Shown here one piece after another: positions 52,282 through 61,349 of a stretch of 64,000 nt of DNA. Every line of letters begins with the position of its first letter. The stretch's first letter is position 1. This DNA comes from Blastocatellia bacterium UBA7656 (lineage in GTDB: Bacteria; Acidobacteriota; Blastocatellia; UBA7656). The DNA is taken from contig DLHY01000143.1 in the NCBI GenBank assembly GCA_002483445.1, positions 1 to 64,000 on the forward strand, read 5' to 3'. A model generated the notes under the pieces. It ran no database searches, was not told the DNA's origin, and was given only the letters and a program-made list of their open reading frames with translations. Made by a program: the position numbers and the translations under genes.

Positions 52282-53172
52282 ATGTTACCAAGAGCCTGTC
52301 TTCCCATAGTTCAGCGCATATTGCGAAACCTTCCGAGAGGAGGTCACCGCCTCGTTCCGTTTCTGGAACGCAACTTTGCGCTGGAGGAAATAGAAACCGC
52401 GAGCCTCATCGATGGGCAGACGATGAAGGTTCGGAGCCGGGATGTTTTGCAGCGCCAGTTTTTCTGGTTCGGAGCTTATGAGAAGGATACGACTGAGTTG
52501 CTCACATCACTCATCCAGTCCGGCATGACAGTTCTCGACATTGGAGCCAACGTTGGATATTTCACCCTCGTGGCCGCTCGATGTGTCGGGCCTGCGGGCA
52601 GGGTTATAGCTTTCGAGCCTGTGCCTGATAATCACGCTCTGCTTGAGGAAAATGTGTCGCTCAATGATCGGCAGAATGTTACGGTCGAACGTCTCGCGGT
52701 TTCGGATTCCAACAGCTTTGTGAAAATGTTCCTTTATAGAAAAGATGTTAATTCAGGTATGGCCTCCATGCTGGGTGAAGAAGAAAATTCGTCGGTCGCC
52801 ACCTGCCAGGTTCAGACCTGTAGCATTGACTCTTATCTTGCCGATCACGGAATAACTCAGGCGCATATCGTCAAAATAGATGTGCAGGGCGGGGAAGGAA
52901 AAGTTCTGGACGGTATGATGGAGATGATGGGCCATGAGACAGGGCCATCGATTATCTGGGAACTCAACCCTTCAGTTCTGGCAAGCTATGGCGATTCAAC
53001 CGACAGATTGATAAAGACATTGAGCGACAAAGGGTATAAGTCCTTCCTCATCGGATCAAAAAAACTTACTTCGATAAAACCAAACGCGAGCGATAATTTG
53101 CCCGAAGCCTGCATGGTGCTTTCAGTGAAATCAGAGAAAGGACTTCCTCAAGCGTGGAAACTGGAAGAATGA
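52282..53172 (+). CDS. FkbM-family methyltransferase
   Basis: This 296-residue protein has its core from about residue 85: TVLDIGANVGYFTLVAARCVG (motif I), VIAFEPVPDNHALLEENV and HIVKIDVQGGEGKVLDGM, the D-x-x-G-x-E signature near residue 200. IWELNPSVL follows. It probably O-methylates a sugar of the same glycan. The ATG at 52282 lies 14 bases after the amidotransferase stop. It is not a close copy of the FkbM gene at 43634. A 32-base gap separates it from the oxidoreductase. Confidence 0.9.
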   Translation: MLPRACLPIVQRILRNLPRGGHRLVPFLERNFALEEIETASLIDGQTMKVRSRDVLQRQFFWFGAYEKDTTELLTSLIQSGMTVLDIGANVGYFTLVAARCVGPAGRVIAFEPVPDNHALLEENVSLNDRQNVTVERLAVSDSNSFVKMFLYRKDVNSGMASMLGEEENSSVATCQVQTCSIDSYLADHGITQAHIVKIDVQGGEGKVLDGMMEMMGHETGPSIIWELNPSVLASYGDSTDRLIKTLSDKGYKSFLIGSKKLTSIKPNASDNLPEACMVLSVKSEKGLPQAWKLEE

Positions 53173-53204
53173 GAGTCCGACGCAAGCTTTTCAAATAAAC
53201 ACTG

Positions 53205-55343
53205 ATGAGACAAATTCTTCAGCAAATCGACTCAGGACGAACTGTTGTGCGCGAAGTTCCGGCGCCCGTGTGCGGACGGCGCGAAGTCCTCATAGCCAAT
53301 CACGCTTCGCTCCTGTCAGCCGGGACGGAAAAGATGGTCGTCGACCTTGCGCGCAAATCCCTGTTAGGCAAAGCGCGCGAGCGGCCCGATCAGGTTCGCC
53401 GCGTGCTGGAAAAACTTCGACGCGAAGGCGTGCTTGAAACCATCCGTCAGGTTCGCGCCAAACTCCGAGACCCCATCGCGCTCGGTTATTCATCCGCCGG
53501 AACCGTCATCGAAGTCGGGCGCGATGTTCGCCGATTTCGCCCCGGCGACCGCGTAGCTTCCAACGGCCCGCACGCCGGAGTCGTAGCCGTCCCTCAAAAT
53601 CTCGTCGCCCGCATCCCTGATGTATCTCCGTTCGAAGAAGCCTGCTACGGCGTAGTCGCAAGCATCGCGCTTCAGGGCGTGAGACTTGCTCACATCGGCG
53701 TGGGAGATCGCGTCGCCGTTATCGGGCTTGGACTCATAGGCCAGATCACTTGCATGATACTTCGCGCATCAGGATGCCTGGTCATAGGAACCGATACCGA
53801 CGAGGAGAAACGTCGATTGGCTTCCGAGACAGGTTGCGAGGTCGGCGCGAAGGATGAATTTCTCGCACGGATTTCAGAGCGAACGGACGGACACGGAGCC
53901 GACGCCGTTTTGATAACAGCCGCGACCGCAAGCAACGACCCCCTTGAAATTGCGGCATCGGCGGCGCGAAAGAAAGCGCGCATAGTCGCAGTCGGCGCGG
54001 TCGGGCTGAACGTCCCGCGCCGCGAGTTTTATCCCAAAGAGCTTGAACTCGTAGTGTCCTGCTCCTACGGGCCGGGCCGCTATGATGCGAACTACGAAGA
54101 GCGCGGCGAGGATTATCCTTACGCTTACGTCCGGTGGACGGAACAGCGAAATATCGAAGCCGCGCTTGAACTGATAGCCGCGCGTCAGGTCGAGGTTCGG
54201 CGGCTCACCACTCACACTTTCAAGATAGAAGAAGCCGAACGCGCTTACGATCTGATCGAGCAGGCGAGCGAGCCTTATCTGGGAATAGTGCTGACCTATC
54301 CCGCGTCGGATGAGACGGAAACGCTCAAGCGGAAAATCATACTCGACTCAAAGATCGCGTCACGCCCCGTCGCCAGTGACGAAATTCGAATAGGAATGGT
54401 CGGGGCAGGGAATTTCGCCTCTCTCGTTTTGCTCCCTCTCATCGAAAAAATGAAAGGCGTGAGGTTGCGCGCGATTTGCTCTGCGGGCGGGGTGAGCGCG
54501 ACGGTGCTGGGCGAGCGACATCATTTCGAGACGGCCTGCTCGTCGATTGATGAAATCCTCTCTGATGAATTGATCAACACCGTTTTCATAACCACGCGGC
54601 ACCATCTTCACGCGGAGCAGGCCATCACGGCTTTGAGAGCAGGCCGCAGCGTCTTCATAGAAAAACCGCTTGCGATCAATGAAAGCGAGATCGATGAATT
54701 TGAAAACGCTCTCGACGAGATGAGCTATCCGGCGTTGTGGACAGTCGGATTCAATCGCCGCTTCTCACCGGCAGCGCGAATGGTCGCCGAATTTTTTTCT
54801 TCGACGCAACCCCGGACTCTGACTTATCGCTTCAACGCCGGGGCTATTGCGTCTGATCACTGGACGCAGGATTTGGAGAGGGGCGGCGGGCGAATCGTCG
54901 GCGAAGCATGTCACGCGCTTGATCTCGCAAGCTTTCTCCTCAGCGGCAAAATCGTCCGCGTGTTTGCAGAGCGCGCAGCGTCGTCGGAGACTGATGACGA
55001 GACTGCTATCATCGCGCGAATGGATAACGGCTCAATCGCTTCGATAGGATACTTCGCGGGCGGCGATAAGAGTTTTCCGAAAGAGCGAATAGAAATCTTC
55101 GGAGGCGGGCGGGTCGCCGTGATCGATGATTTCAAAACGGTGACTCTTTCAAAAGACGGGCGGGCGCGAACGGTAAAAATATCAGGACTCGACAAGGGAC
55201 ACGGCGCGGAATTGAAAGCGTTTTTCGAGGCGGCGCGAGGAGGCGGGCCTCCGCCAATCGCTTATGATTCGATAATAAATACTACGCGCGCTTCGCTGGC
55301 CGTCCTTGAGTCGCTCAGAACCGGCCTGCCGGTTGACATATAG
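53205..55343 (+). CDS. Two-domain oxidoreductase: alcohol-dehydrogenase-like + Gfo/Idh/MocA
   Basis: This 712-residue fusion is known from glycan clusters with heparinase-like genes. Residues 1 to about 365 form a medium-chain dehydrogenase: LGYSSAGTVIEVGRDVRRFR, GDRVAVIGLGLIGQ as the nucleotide-binding motif, and LEIAASAARKKARIVAVGAVG. The catalytic zinc ligands (Cys/His of the GxxCxxD region) are not present; the equivalent stretch reads SLLSAGTEKM, so this half may not oxidise alcohols. Residues of about 390-712 form a Gfo/Idh domain: IGMVGAGNFASLVL, FIEKPLAINE and GGGRIVGEACHALDLASF. It may act on uronic or amino-sugar intermediates. The substrate is unknown. Confidence 0.9.
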   Translation: MRQILQQIDSGRTVVREVPAPVCGRREVLIANHASLLSAGTEKMVVDLARKSLLGKARERPDQVRRVLEKLRREGVLETIRQVRAKLRDPIALGYSSAGTVIEVGRDVRRFRPGDRVASNGPHAGVVAVPQNLVARIPDVSPFEEACYGVVASIALQGVRLAHIGVGDRVAVIGLGLIGQITCMILRASGCLVIGTDTDEEKRRLASETGCEVGAKDEFLARISERTDGHGADAVLITAATASNDPLEIAASAARKKARIVAVGAVGLNVPRREFYPKELELVVSCSYGPGRYDANYEERGEDYPYAYVRWTEQRNIEAALELIAARQVEVRRLTTHTFKIEEAERAYDLIEQASEPYLGIVLTYPASDETETLKRKIILDSKIASRPVASDEIRIGMVGAGNFASLVLLPLIEKMKGVRLRAICSAGGVSATVLGERHHFETACSSIDEILSDELINTVFITTRHHLHAEQAITALRAGRSVFIEKPLAINESEIDEFENALDEMSYPALWTVGFNRRFSPAARMVAEFFSSTQPRTLTYRFNAGAIASDHWTQDLERGGGRIVGEACHALDLASFLLSGKIVRVFAERAASSETDDETAIIARMDNGSIASIGYFAGGDKSFPKERIEIFGGGRVAVIDDFKTVTLSKDGRARTVKISGLDKGHGAELKAFFEAARGGGPPPIAYDSIINTTRASLAVLESLRTGLPVDI

Positions 55344-55351
55344 ATTTTAAA

Positions 55352-55417
55352 CCTGAGCAGCGAGAGGGGTATTCGACGCAGAGACGCAGAGACGCAGAGT
55401 CGGCGCAGAGAAGAGTT
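55352..55417 (+). repeat. Copy of the GGGGTATTCGACGCAGA repeat family
   Basis: It reads CCTGAGCAGCGAGAGG, then GGTATTCGACGCAGAGACGC with tandem GACGCAGA units, and ends GGCGCAGAGAAGAG. It is the clearest half-copy of the family and lies in the 164-base gap before the heparinase-like gene. The rest of that gap shows no other element. Confidence 0.75.
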
Positions 55418-55507
55418 TCTGTACTCGGCGGTTTCATCGCTCTCCTGTTCACACATCTGAGAGCCGCTACGATGCTGTAGGCTTGCGCATTAGTTCAGGA
55501 AATGCGA

Positions 55508-57646
55508 ATGCGACAGGTTTTGAATTTCGTCCGCCAGATGGGGCCGGGATGGATAGCGCGCCGCGCAACCTATTCGTTGCGACGACAAACGGGATGGTTC
55601 GAACGCCGCTTTCCTCTCGCCGACTGGACGCGATACCAACTCGCAAGCGTTGCGCCTGACCTCTCGCCTGATCGCTTGATGAAACACCTGGAAGAAGCGG
55701 GCGAGCGATTCTTCATCTCTACGAAAAACAGCGAGCAGCGCAAAACCAGGCTGAATGAAATTCTGTCGAAAGAATCTATCGGTGAAATCATCCGCGAGAC
55801 GGAGGCCGCGCGCTCAGGCATGTTTCGATTTTTTTCTCACAAGGAAATCGAAATGGGCTGGCCTCCTCGCTGGCATCAGCACGCGGAATCGAAGATCGAA
55901 TGGCCGAGAGCGCATTGGAACAATCTGCCGGATATGGGCGAGCAGGATGTCAAATGGCTATGGGAGATCGGAAGATTCACGGTCGCTTACTCGCTCGCTC
56001 GCGCTTACCTTCTCACTGGCGAGAACTCGCACGCTGAAACTTTCTGGCAACTGGTCGAAAGTTTCCGTGAGGAAAATCCGCCCAACGCGGGCGCTCACTG
56101 GATGTGCGGTCAGGAGTGCGCCTTTCGCTCTCTCGCGTGGTGCTTCTCTCTTTTCAGTATGCTCGACGCTCCCTCGACGACGAGCGCGCGCGCGCGGATG
56201 CTCGTCGAAATGCTTGCCGCGCACGGCGAGCGCATAGAAGGCAACATCGGTTTCGCCGTTCTGCAAAAGAACAATCACGCGATAAACGAAGCCCTGGGAC
56301 TGTGGACGATAGGCGCGATGTTTCCTTTCCTTCACTCGGCGGCCAGATGGGAAGCGAAGGGCCGGGAAATTCTCGAACGCGAAGCCGCGAGGCAAATCTA
56401 CGATGACGGCTCTTACATACAGCACTCGATGAATTATCATCGGCTGATTCTGCAAAGTTATTCGTGGGCGATTCTGCTAGGCCGGATGAGCGGGCGAGAG
56501 TTTTCTTCCGCGCTTAGGGAGCGGCTTTCTCTTGCGGCGAGATTTCTTTATCAAACGACGGATGAAAGCGGGCGCGCTCCGAATTACGGCTCGAACGACG
56601 GCGCGATTTTGTTTCGATTGGACTCGTCAGATTTCAACGACTATCGCCCCGCGATTGCGCTTGCATTCTGGGCCAGCGAAAAAAAACGAATCTATCCGCA
56701 GGGCTTGTGGGACGAGCCGATTGCGTGGATGTGCGGCGAAGAAGTTCCTGAACAAGTCGATCCTCCGGCGCGCGTTGATCTCGCGGCTGAGATGGGCGGT
56801 TATTACACGATTCGATCAAACGAAACATGGGCGATGATTCGCTGCTCTTATTATCTCGACAGGCCCGCGCAGGCCGATATGCTCAGCGTCGATCTGTGGT
56901 GGCGGGGCGCGAACATAGTGGCTGATCCCGGCACTTATTCTTATAACAGCCCGCCGCCGTGGAACAACGGCTTGAGTCTGACGGGCGCGCACAACACGAT
57001 TCAAGTTGACGGTCTCGATCAGATGGAGCGCGGGCCGCGCTTCACCTGGTTTCACTGGAATCGCGGCAAAGTCACCCGTCGCCGGACGACAGAAAAAATC
57101 AAAATCTTCGAAGGCGAACAGGACGGCTATCGTCGCAGACTGGGCATCATTCACCGCCGCGCCCTGATGCTTGTTGACGAAAAATTGTGGATCATAATCG
57201 ACGACATCAGAGGCGAAGGAGAGCATCATCTCTCATCGCAATGGGTGTTTCCGAAATCAACTGTTGAGTCACGTTCCCCGAACTCGTTCAGACTTCGCTC
57301 ATCATCGGGCGATTTCACCGTATCTTTTTTCACCTTCGCTAATGGAATATCAATCGCGACTCGGCTTGAAACGGTTTGCGGCTCGGCGGATTCAACGCGC
57401 GGGTGGTTTTCTGATCGCTACTTTCATCGTGAGCCTTCGCCTGCCGTCATCGCGTCTGATCATTGCGCGCTGCCTGTGCGCAGAATCACTCTCATACCTC
57501 TTTCAGAAGACACGATCATCGAATCAATCCACTCAACAGAAATCAAAGTGTTGATCGGAGCGAATCGCTTTTCGGCTCAGATAGCTGCTTTCCCCTACAG
57601 CCATGAATCGTCGATTATCCTTGCGACGAAACTCGAAAGCGCATGA
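55508..57646 (+). CDS. Heparinase II/III-family protein
   Basis: This 712-residue protein has an alpha-toroid N-terminal part with an NNHAINEALGLWTIG motif near residue 257 and HSMNYHRLILQSY near 306, which hold the His and Tyr of the lyase site. A C-terminal beta-sheet part follows: GGYYTIRSNETWAMIRCSYY, QADMLSVDLWWRGANIVADP near 455 and GAHNTIQVDGLDQME near 494. Such enzymes cleave uronic-acid-containing chains by elimination. No signal peptide is obvious, so it may act in the cytoplasm or use a weak leader. The second ATG (55508) has AGGA at good spacing; 55502 is also possible. In exopolysaccharide loci these genes may trim or proofread chains. Confidence 0.9.
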   Translation: MRQVLNFVRQMGPGWIARRATYSLRRQTGWFERRFPLADWTRYQLASVAPDLSPDRLMKHLEEAGERFFISTKNSEQRKTRLNEILSKESIGEIIRETEAARSGMFRFFSHKEIEMGWPPRWHQHAESKIEWPRAHWNNLPDMGEQDVKWLWEIGRFTVAYSLARAYLLTGENSHAETFWQLVESFREENPPNAGAHWMCGQECAFRSLAWCFSLFSMLDAPSTTSARARMLVEMLAAHGERIEGNIGFAVLQKNNHAINEALGLWTIGAMFPFLHSAARWEAKGREILEREAARQIYDDGSYIQHSMNYHRLILQSYSWAILLGRMSGREFSSALRERLSLAARFLYQTTDESGRAPNYGSNDGAILFRLDSSDFNDYRPAIALAFWASEKKRIYPQGLWDEPIAWMCGEEVPEQVDPPARVDLAAEMGGYYTIRSNETWAMIRCSYYLDRPAQADMLSVDLWWRGANIVADPGTYSYNSPPPWNNGLSLTGAHNTIQVDGLDQMERGPRFTWFHWNRGKVTRRRTTEKIKIFEGEQDGYRRRLGIIHRRALMLVDEKLWIIIDDIRGEGEHHLSSQWVFPKSTVESRSPNSFRLRSSSGDFTVSFFTFANGISIATRLETVCGSADSTRGWFSDRYFHREPSPAVIASDHCALPVRRITLIPLSEDTIIESIHSTEIKVLIGANRFSAQIAAFPYSHESSIILATKLESA

Positions 57647-58905
57647 AAATTCTTTACGTTCAACAACACTTCGCCACCGCGAGCGGAGAAGCGGGCGTGC
57701 GCGGTTATAATCTCGTCAAAACGCTCGCCGAGCGCGGACACGAAGTGACGGTTGTCTGCGGTCACAACTGGCGCGACAGTTCACTTCAATCGGACAGCAA
57801 AAAGCGGGTGGTTGAATTCGATCTCGACGGTTTTCGCGTCGTTCAGATAAGAGTCTTCTATTCGAATCATCAGAGCTTCATAAAACGACTGTGGTCTTTT
57901 TTTCTGTTCGGATTTCTTGCCTGCCGCGAAGTCGCGCGCCGCAAATCCGACGTCATATTCGCTTCATCGACCCCGCTCACTGTGAGCATTCCGGCCATAT
58001 TCGGAAAACTTTTCAAAGGCACGCCTTATGTTTTCGAAGTGCGCGACCTGTGGCCCGACCTGCCCATAGAGATGGGAATCATTCGCAATCCCATAATCAA
58101 AACCGCGCTTTATTTCTGGGAGCGATGCGCCTATCGACTGGCGTGGAAGCTTGTCGCGCTCGCGCCCGGAATCAAGGAAGGCATTCATCGAAAAGCCGGA
58201 GTAGACCTTTCGCGCATAGCGATGATCCCAAACGGAAGCGACACGGAAAATCTGCTCCCGCTTGGACGACTGGCGCGAAAGCATCTGCCGATTGCTGAAG
58301 ACACGTTCGTTCTCGGCTACACTGGCACGCACGGAATCGCCAACGGGCTTGATGCGGTGCTTGATGCCGCGGCAGTTTTGAAGAAGCGCGAAGCAGATAA
58401 TATAGCGTTCGCGCTCATTGGCGACGGGCGCGAAAAAGCGCGGCTCGTCGGGCGCGCAAAAGATGAAGGATTGGATAACGTTCATTTCACAGGACTCTTC
58501 AACAAATCGGCGTACAACGAAGTGCTGGCTGAGATGGACGCGGGTATGCAAATTCTGATGAACGTCCCGGCGTTTTACTATGGCACTTCGCCGAATAAAT
58601 TTTTCGATTACCTGGCCGCAGGCAAACCTGTGATAGTGAATTATCCGGGATGGATGAGCGATCTCGTCACTGAAAACGATTGCGGTGCGGCTGTCCCTCC
58701 CTGTGATGCTGAGGCTTTCGCCGATGCGGTCGAGCGATTGTACGAGGAGCGCGACCGATTGGAAGAGATGGGGCAACGCGGGCGCGCGTTGGCCGAATCG
58801 CGTTTCAGTCAGCAGCGAATTTTAGTCGAGCTTGCCGAGTTCATCGAAGAGCGGACGGTTGATGGCAAACAACCGAATGAACAAGCGCGGCGCGCGGTGG
58901 ATTAG
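57643..58905 (+). CDS. Glycosyltransferase family 4 (WbuB-like)
   Basis: This 420-residue GT-B enzyme starts MKILYVQQHFATASGEAGVR. FASSTPLTVSIPAIFGKLF near residue 107 and YVFEVRDLWPDLPIEMGI near residue 128 are the marks of the WbuB group, which includes amino-sugar transferases acting early in O-unit assembly. TFVLGYTGTHGIANGLDAVL near residue 221 starts the donor domain, and YYGTSPNKFFDYLAAGKPVIVN near 307 supplies the second-domain Glu/Lys region. It overlaps the heparinase gene by ATGA. A repeat-filled gap of 181 bases follows. Confidence 0.92.
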   Translation: MKILYVQQHFATASGEAGVRGYNLVKTLAERGHEVTVVCGHNWRDSSLQSDSKKRVVEFDLDGFRVVQIRVFYSNHQSFIKRLWSFFLFGFLACREVARRKSDVIFASSTPLTVSIPAIFGKLFKGTPYVFEVRDLWPDLPIEMGIIRNPIIKTALYFWERCAYRLAWKLVALAPGIKEGIHRKAGVDLSRIAMIPNGSDTENLLPLGRLARKHLPIAEDTFVLGYTGTHGIANGLDAVLDAAAVLKKREADNIAFALIGDGREKARLVGRAKDEGLDNVHFTGLFNKSAYNEVLAEMDAGMQILMNVPAFYYGTSPNKFFDYLAAGKPVIVNYPGWMSDLVTENDCGAAVPPCDAEAFADAVERLYEERDRLEEMGQRGRALAESRFSQQRILVELAEFIEERTVDGKQPNEQARRAVD

Positions 58906-58918
58906 ATCAGCGCAAAAA

Positions 58919-58973
58919 CTCTTCTCTGCGTAAACTCTGCGCCTCGGCGTCTCTGCGTCAGGAACCCCTCTTG
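58919..58973 (-). repeat. Inverted copy of the GGGGTATTCGACGCAGA repeat family
   Basis: On the + strand it reads CTTCTCTGCG, TCTGCGCCTCGGCGTCTCTG and AACCCCTC, the reverse complement of the family head and tail. Together with the + copy at 59044-59082 it makes a broken inverted pair about 70 bases apart. The two lie in the 181-base gap before the ATP-grasp gene. Confidence 0.7.
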
Positions 58974-59043
58974 TTGTTTATGTATTTGCAAGGCGTTATA
59001 ACATCGAGATGCTTTGATAGCCTGCCAATGCATGAAAAGCGAT

Positions 59044-59082
59044 AAGGGTATTCGACGCAGAGGCAGCCCAGAGAAGAATCAA
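59044..59082 (+). repeat. Short + strand copy of the GGGGTATTCGACGCAGA repeat family
   Basis: It reads AAGGGTATTCGACGCAGAGG and ends GCCCAGAGAAGAATC. It pairs in inverted sense with the copy at 58919-58973. Its 3' end lies a few bases before the ATG of the ATP-grasp gene. Confidence 0.65.
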
Positions 59083-59086
59083 GGCT

Positions 59087-60295
59087 ATGGAGAAAATGAA
59101 TCGGCTTCCGGCAGCATTTTTAACTTATGGATGGTGTCGCGTATCTTATGTCATAGTTCATTCTCTCGCTCGTCGCGGAGTCAAAGTGCATGTGGGCGAT
59201 GCCTCGCGGTTGGCGATGTGTCGATACTCCCGGCATCACGCTTCATTTTCGCGCTATCGCAATCCTTATCGCGATCCTGATGGTTTCATCAAGGATGTTG
59301 CCGATGCGATGCAGCAAACGGGCGCTCAGGTTCTCATCCCCGGACACGAAGACATACTGGCCATCGCGCGCTTGAGGGATCGCTTTCCGAAAAATATTCT
59401 CATCCCCGTAGTCGAAGCTGATCGAATCGCGGCAACCATAAACAAGTGGACGGTCTGCGAGCTTGCCCGACGCGCGGGCGTTCCTGTGCCTGAAACTTTC
59501 AAACCTGAAACGCGCGAAGAGTTGATTGAAAAATCAATCGCTCTTTCATACCCGGCGGTCGTGAAGACTCAACTCGGCAACAGCGGCAAGGGAGTGTTCA
59601 TAGTCGAAAGCGCCGACGAATGCCGGGAGCGTTTCGACTGGCTCGTTGAGACGTATAAACTCGACCGCGAGCATTGGCCCATCGTTCAGGCATTCGCGCC
59701 GGGAGCTGGCTTCGGCGTGTGCCTGCTTTACAATCGCGGGGAGTGTCGCGCCTCGTTTGTCGAACGCTACCTCCGATGCAAGGAAGGCAAATTCGGCACG
59801 AGCGTATTTCGCGAAAGCGTCTGCGTCCCCCAGCTTGAAGAGTATGCCCGCTCATTGATGGACAGTTTGAAATGGCATGGCGTGGTTCATCTCGATTTTC
59901 ATTACGACGAGCAGAGTCGTCAGGCTGCGCTCATCGAAATCAACCCGCGATTCTGGGGGGCGCTCGACTTGGCGGTTCGCGCAGGCGTGGATTTCCCCTG
60001 GCTGTTATATCGAATGGCCGTCGATGGCGATGTCGAGAAAGTTACGTCTTATCAAACAGGAGTCCGGTCGCGATGGATCGTAGGCGAGATAATTCATCTG
60101 ATCAATCTCGCGCGGCGCGGCCGCCTGATTCAGACTGCAAAAACTATCAAAGACATTCTGGCCATTCATTCGGACGGGTGCGATGATTTTCGCGTGACTG
60201 ATCCGCTGCCGCTCCTGGCAGAGATACTTTATTACGGAAGCGGATTTCTGACTACAGGCAGCACCAACCCCATCGAAGAAGGCATGATCGGATGA
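59087..60295 (+). CDS. ATP-grasp domain protein
   Basis: This 402-residue protein is likely an ATP-dependent carboxylate-amine/thiol ligase. The N-terminal FLTYGWCRVSYVIVHSLARRG and VLIPGHEDILAIARLRDRF are the pre-ATP-grasp domain. SYPAVVKTQLGNSGKGVFIV near residue 154 is the ATP-binding loop, and AALIEINPRFWGALDLA near 282 holds the metal-binding E-x-N. Such enzymes may attach amino acids to sugar carboxylates. The ATG at 59087 lies just after a repeat. In this locus it could join amino acids to a uronic acid, complementing the amidotransferases (inference). Confidence 0.88.
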   Translation: MEKMNRLPAAFLTYGWCRVSYVIVHSLARRGVKVHVGDASRLAMCRYSRHHASFSRYRNPYRDPDGFIKDVADAMQQTGAQVLIPGHEDILAIARLRDRFPKNILIPVVEADRIAATINKWTVCELARRAGVPVPETFKPETREELIEKSIALSYPAVVKTQLGNSGKGVFIVESADECRERFDWLVETYKLDREHWPIVQAFAPGAGFGVCLLYNRGECRASFVERYLRCKEGKFGTSVFRESVCVPQLEEYARSLMDSLKWHGVVHLDFHYDEQSRQAALIEINPRFWGALDLAVRAGVDFPWLLYRMAVDGDVEKVTSYQTGVRSRWIVGEIIHLINLARRGRLIQTAKTIKDILAIHSDGCDDFRVTDPLPLLAEILYYGSGFLTTGSTNPIEEGMIG

Positions 60296-60303
60296 ACGTG
60301 ACG

Positions 60304-60411
60304 GGGTGAAGGGGTGAAGAGGTGAAGAGGTGATGAGGTGAAGAAACAGCAGGCACTTGCACATTCTGACTTCTGACTCCTGACTTCTGACTTCTGCCCG
60401 CTGCCCACTGC
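60304..60411. repeat. GGTGAAGA octamer block followed by CTGACTT heptamer block
   Basis: From 60304 to about 60345 there are about five units of GGTGAAGA/GGTGATGA, period eight. From 60364 to about 60398 there are about five units of TGACTTC, period seven, then CCGCTGCCCACTGC. The two blocks fill the whole gap before the methyltransferase ATG. Confidence 0.75.
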
Positions 60412-60412
60412 T

Positions 60413-61150
60413 ATGAAGCGATTGATGAGACTTTTCATTTACCGCCCGCCCGATGCCACGGGCTTCTGGCGCGCTCGCGCCAATGATCCCGGATGGTTTT
60501 CGGTGATGTGGGCCAACCCCGCATACAACGAGCTTGCGCACGCGGATCAGTGGAGCGCGATAGAGCGCAATCTTCCCGCGCACCGCGATGCCGTGCTTGA
60601 CCTCGGATGCGGGACGGGGCGATTGAGCGGGAGGCTCGCGGAATTATTCAATCGCTATGTGGGAGTCGATCTCGACACTATGGTTGCGGAAGCGCGTCGC
60701 CGCAATCCGGCTCTGGGAGCCGAATTCGTGTCGGCAAGCGCGCAGGAGTACGATTATCCGGCGGACAGCTTCGATATGGTTTTGTCGATGGCCTGTCTTG
60801 CAAGCGCGTGCAGGGCTGATGAGTTTCCCCCTGTTGCTCAAAGAATAATGTCGGCGACTCGCGCGGGAGGGAAGATAGTTTTGATCGATCCATTTCATCG
60901 CTTTCCTGCACTGGTGCGGACGTGCAGATTGAGCGCGAAGGAAGTGATCGGGGTATTCACGTCGCTTGGCGCGACGCTCGATGAATGGAGCGCGATTCAT
61001 TTCATTCCCTCGCGCCTCATATTCGCGCGTCGGCAGCTTGCGCGTTTTCAACGCCTGACCCGCGCGGGCTATCGCGTAGGCGAATCAATTTGTAGACTCG
61101 CGCCTCGACGGTTGGGCGATTATCAGGTGATCGCATTGACGAAGAAGTAG
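60413..61150 (+). CDS. Class I SAM-dependent methyltransferase
   Basis: This 245-residue protein has its core near residues 60-165: AVLDLGCGTGRLSGRLAELF (motif I), YVGVDLDTMVAEARRRNP and FDMVLSMACLASACRADE. TRAGGKIVLIDPFHRFPAL follows. The C-terminal half is basic. The ATG at 60413 was chosen; an in-frame start further up lies in repeat sequence. It is followed by a long non-coding gap with the only good terminator of the window, so it probably ends a transcript. Substrate unknown. Confidence 0.88.
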   Translation: MKRLMRLFIYRPPDATGFWRARANDPGWFSVMWANPAYNELAHADQWSAIERNLPAHRDAVLDLGCGTGRLSGRLAELFNRYVGVDLDTMVAEARRRNPALGAEFVSASAQEYDYPADSFDMVLSMACLASACRADEFPPVAQRIMSATRAGGKIVLIDPFHRFPALVRTCRLSAKEVIGVFTSLGATLDEWSAIHFIPSRLIFARRQLARFQRLTRAGYRVGESICRLAPRRLGDYQVIALTKK

Positions 61151-61213
61151 TGATCGGTTGTGAGGAGCTTTTCGAATCAAGGTTTTGCCTGCGCCACTCA
61201 ACTCGCTGCGATG

Positions 61214-61237
61214 ATTATTTCGCTTTAGCGAAATAAT
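61214..61237. repeat. Perfect 11-bp hairpin
   Basis: The arms ATTATTTCGCT and AGCGAAATAAT pair perfectly around TT. It lies between the methyltransferase stop and the terminator. It could be an operator or a remnant of a mobile hairpin; nothing decides this. Confidence 0.6.
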
Positions 61238-61314
61238 TTCGTTGACGCGATAATCCTGATCTCATACCATCCGGAATGAGATCGACCCCGGAGCAGCCTC
61301 ACGGCTCTCCGGGT

Positions 61315-61349
61315 CCCTCCGGGTTGCGACCCGGAGGGTTTAATTTTTT
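61315..61349 (+). terminator. Intrinsic (rho-independent) transcription terminator
   Basis: A 10-base perfect stem, CCCTCCGGGT with ACCCGGAGGG, closes a TGCG tetraloop and is followed directly by TTTAATTTTTT. It lies 165 bases after the methyltransferase stop and is the only stem with a following T-run that I find in the window. Confidence 0.85.

Noticed and set aside
60304..60411. Possible CRISPR-like array
   Set aside because: The units are 7-8 bases and contiguous with no spacers, and there are no cas genes. It is a tandem microsatellite-like repeat.
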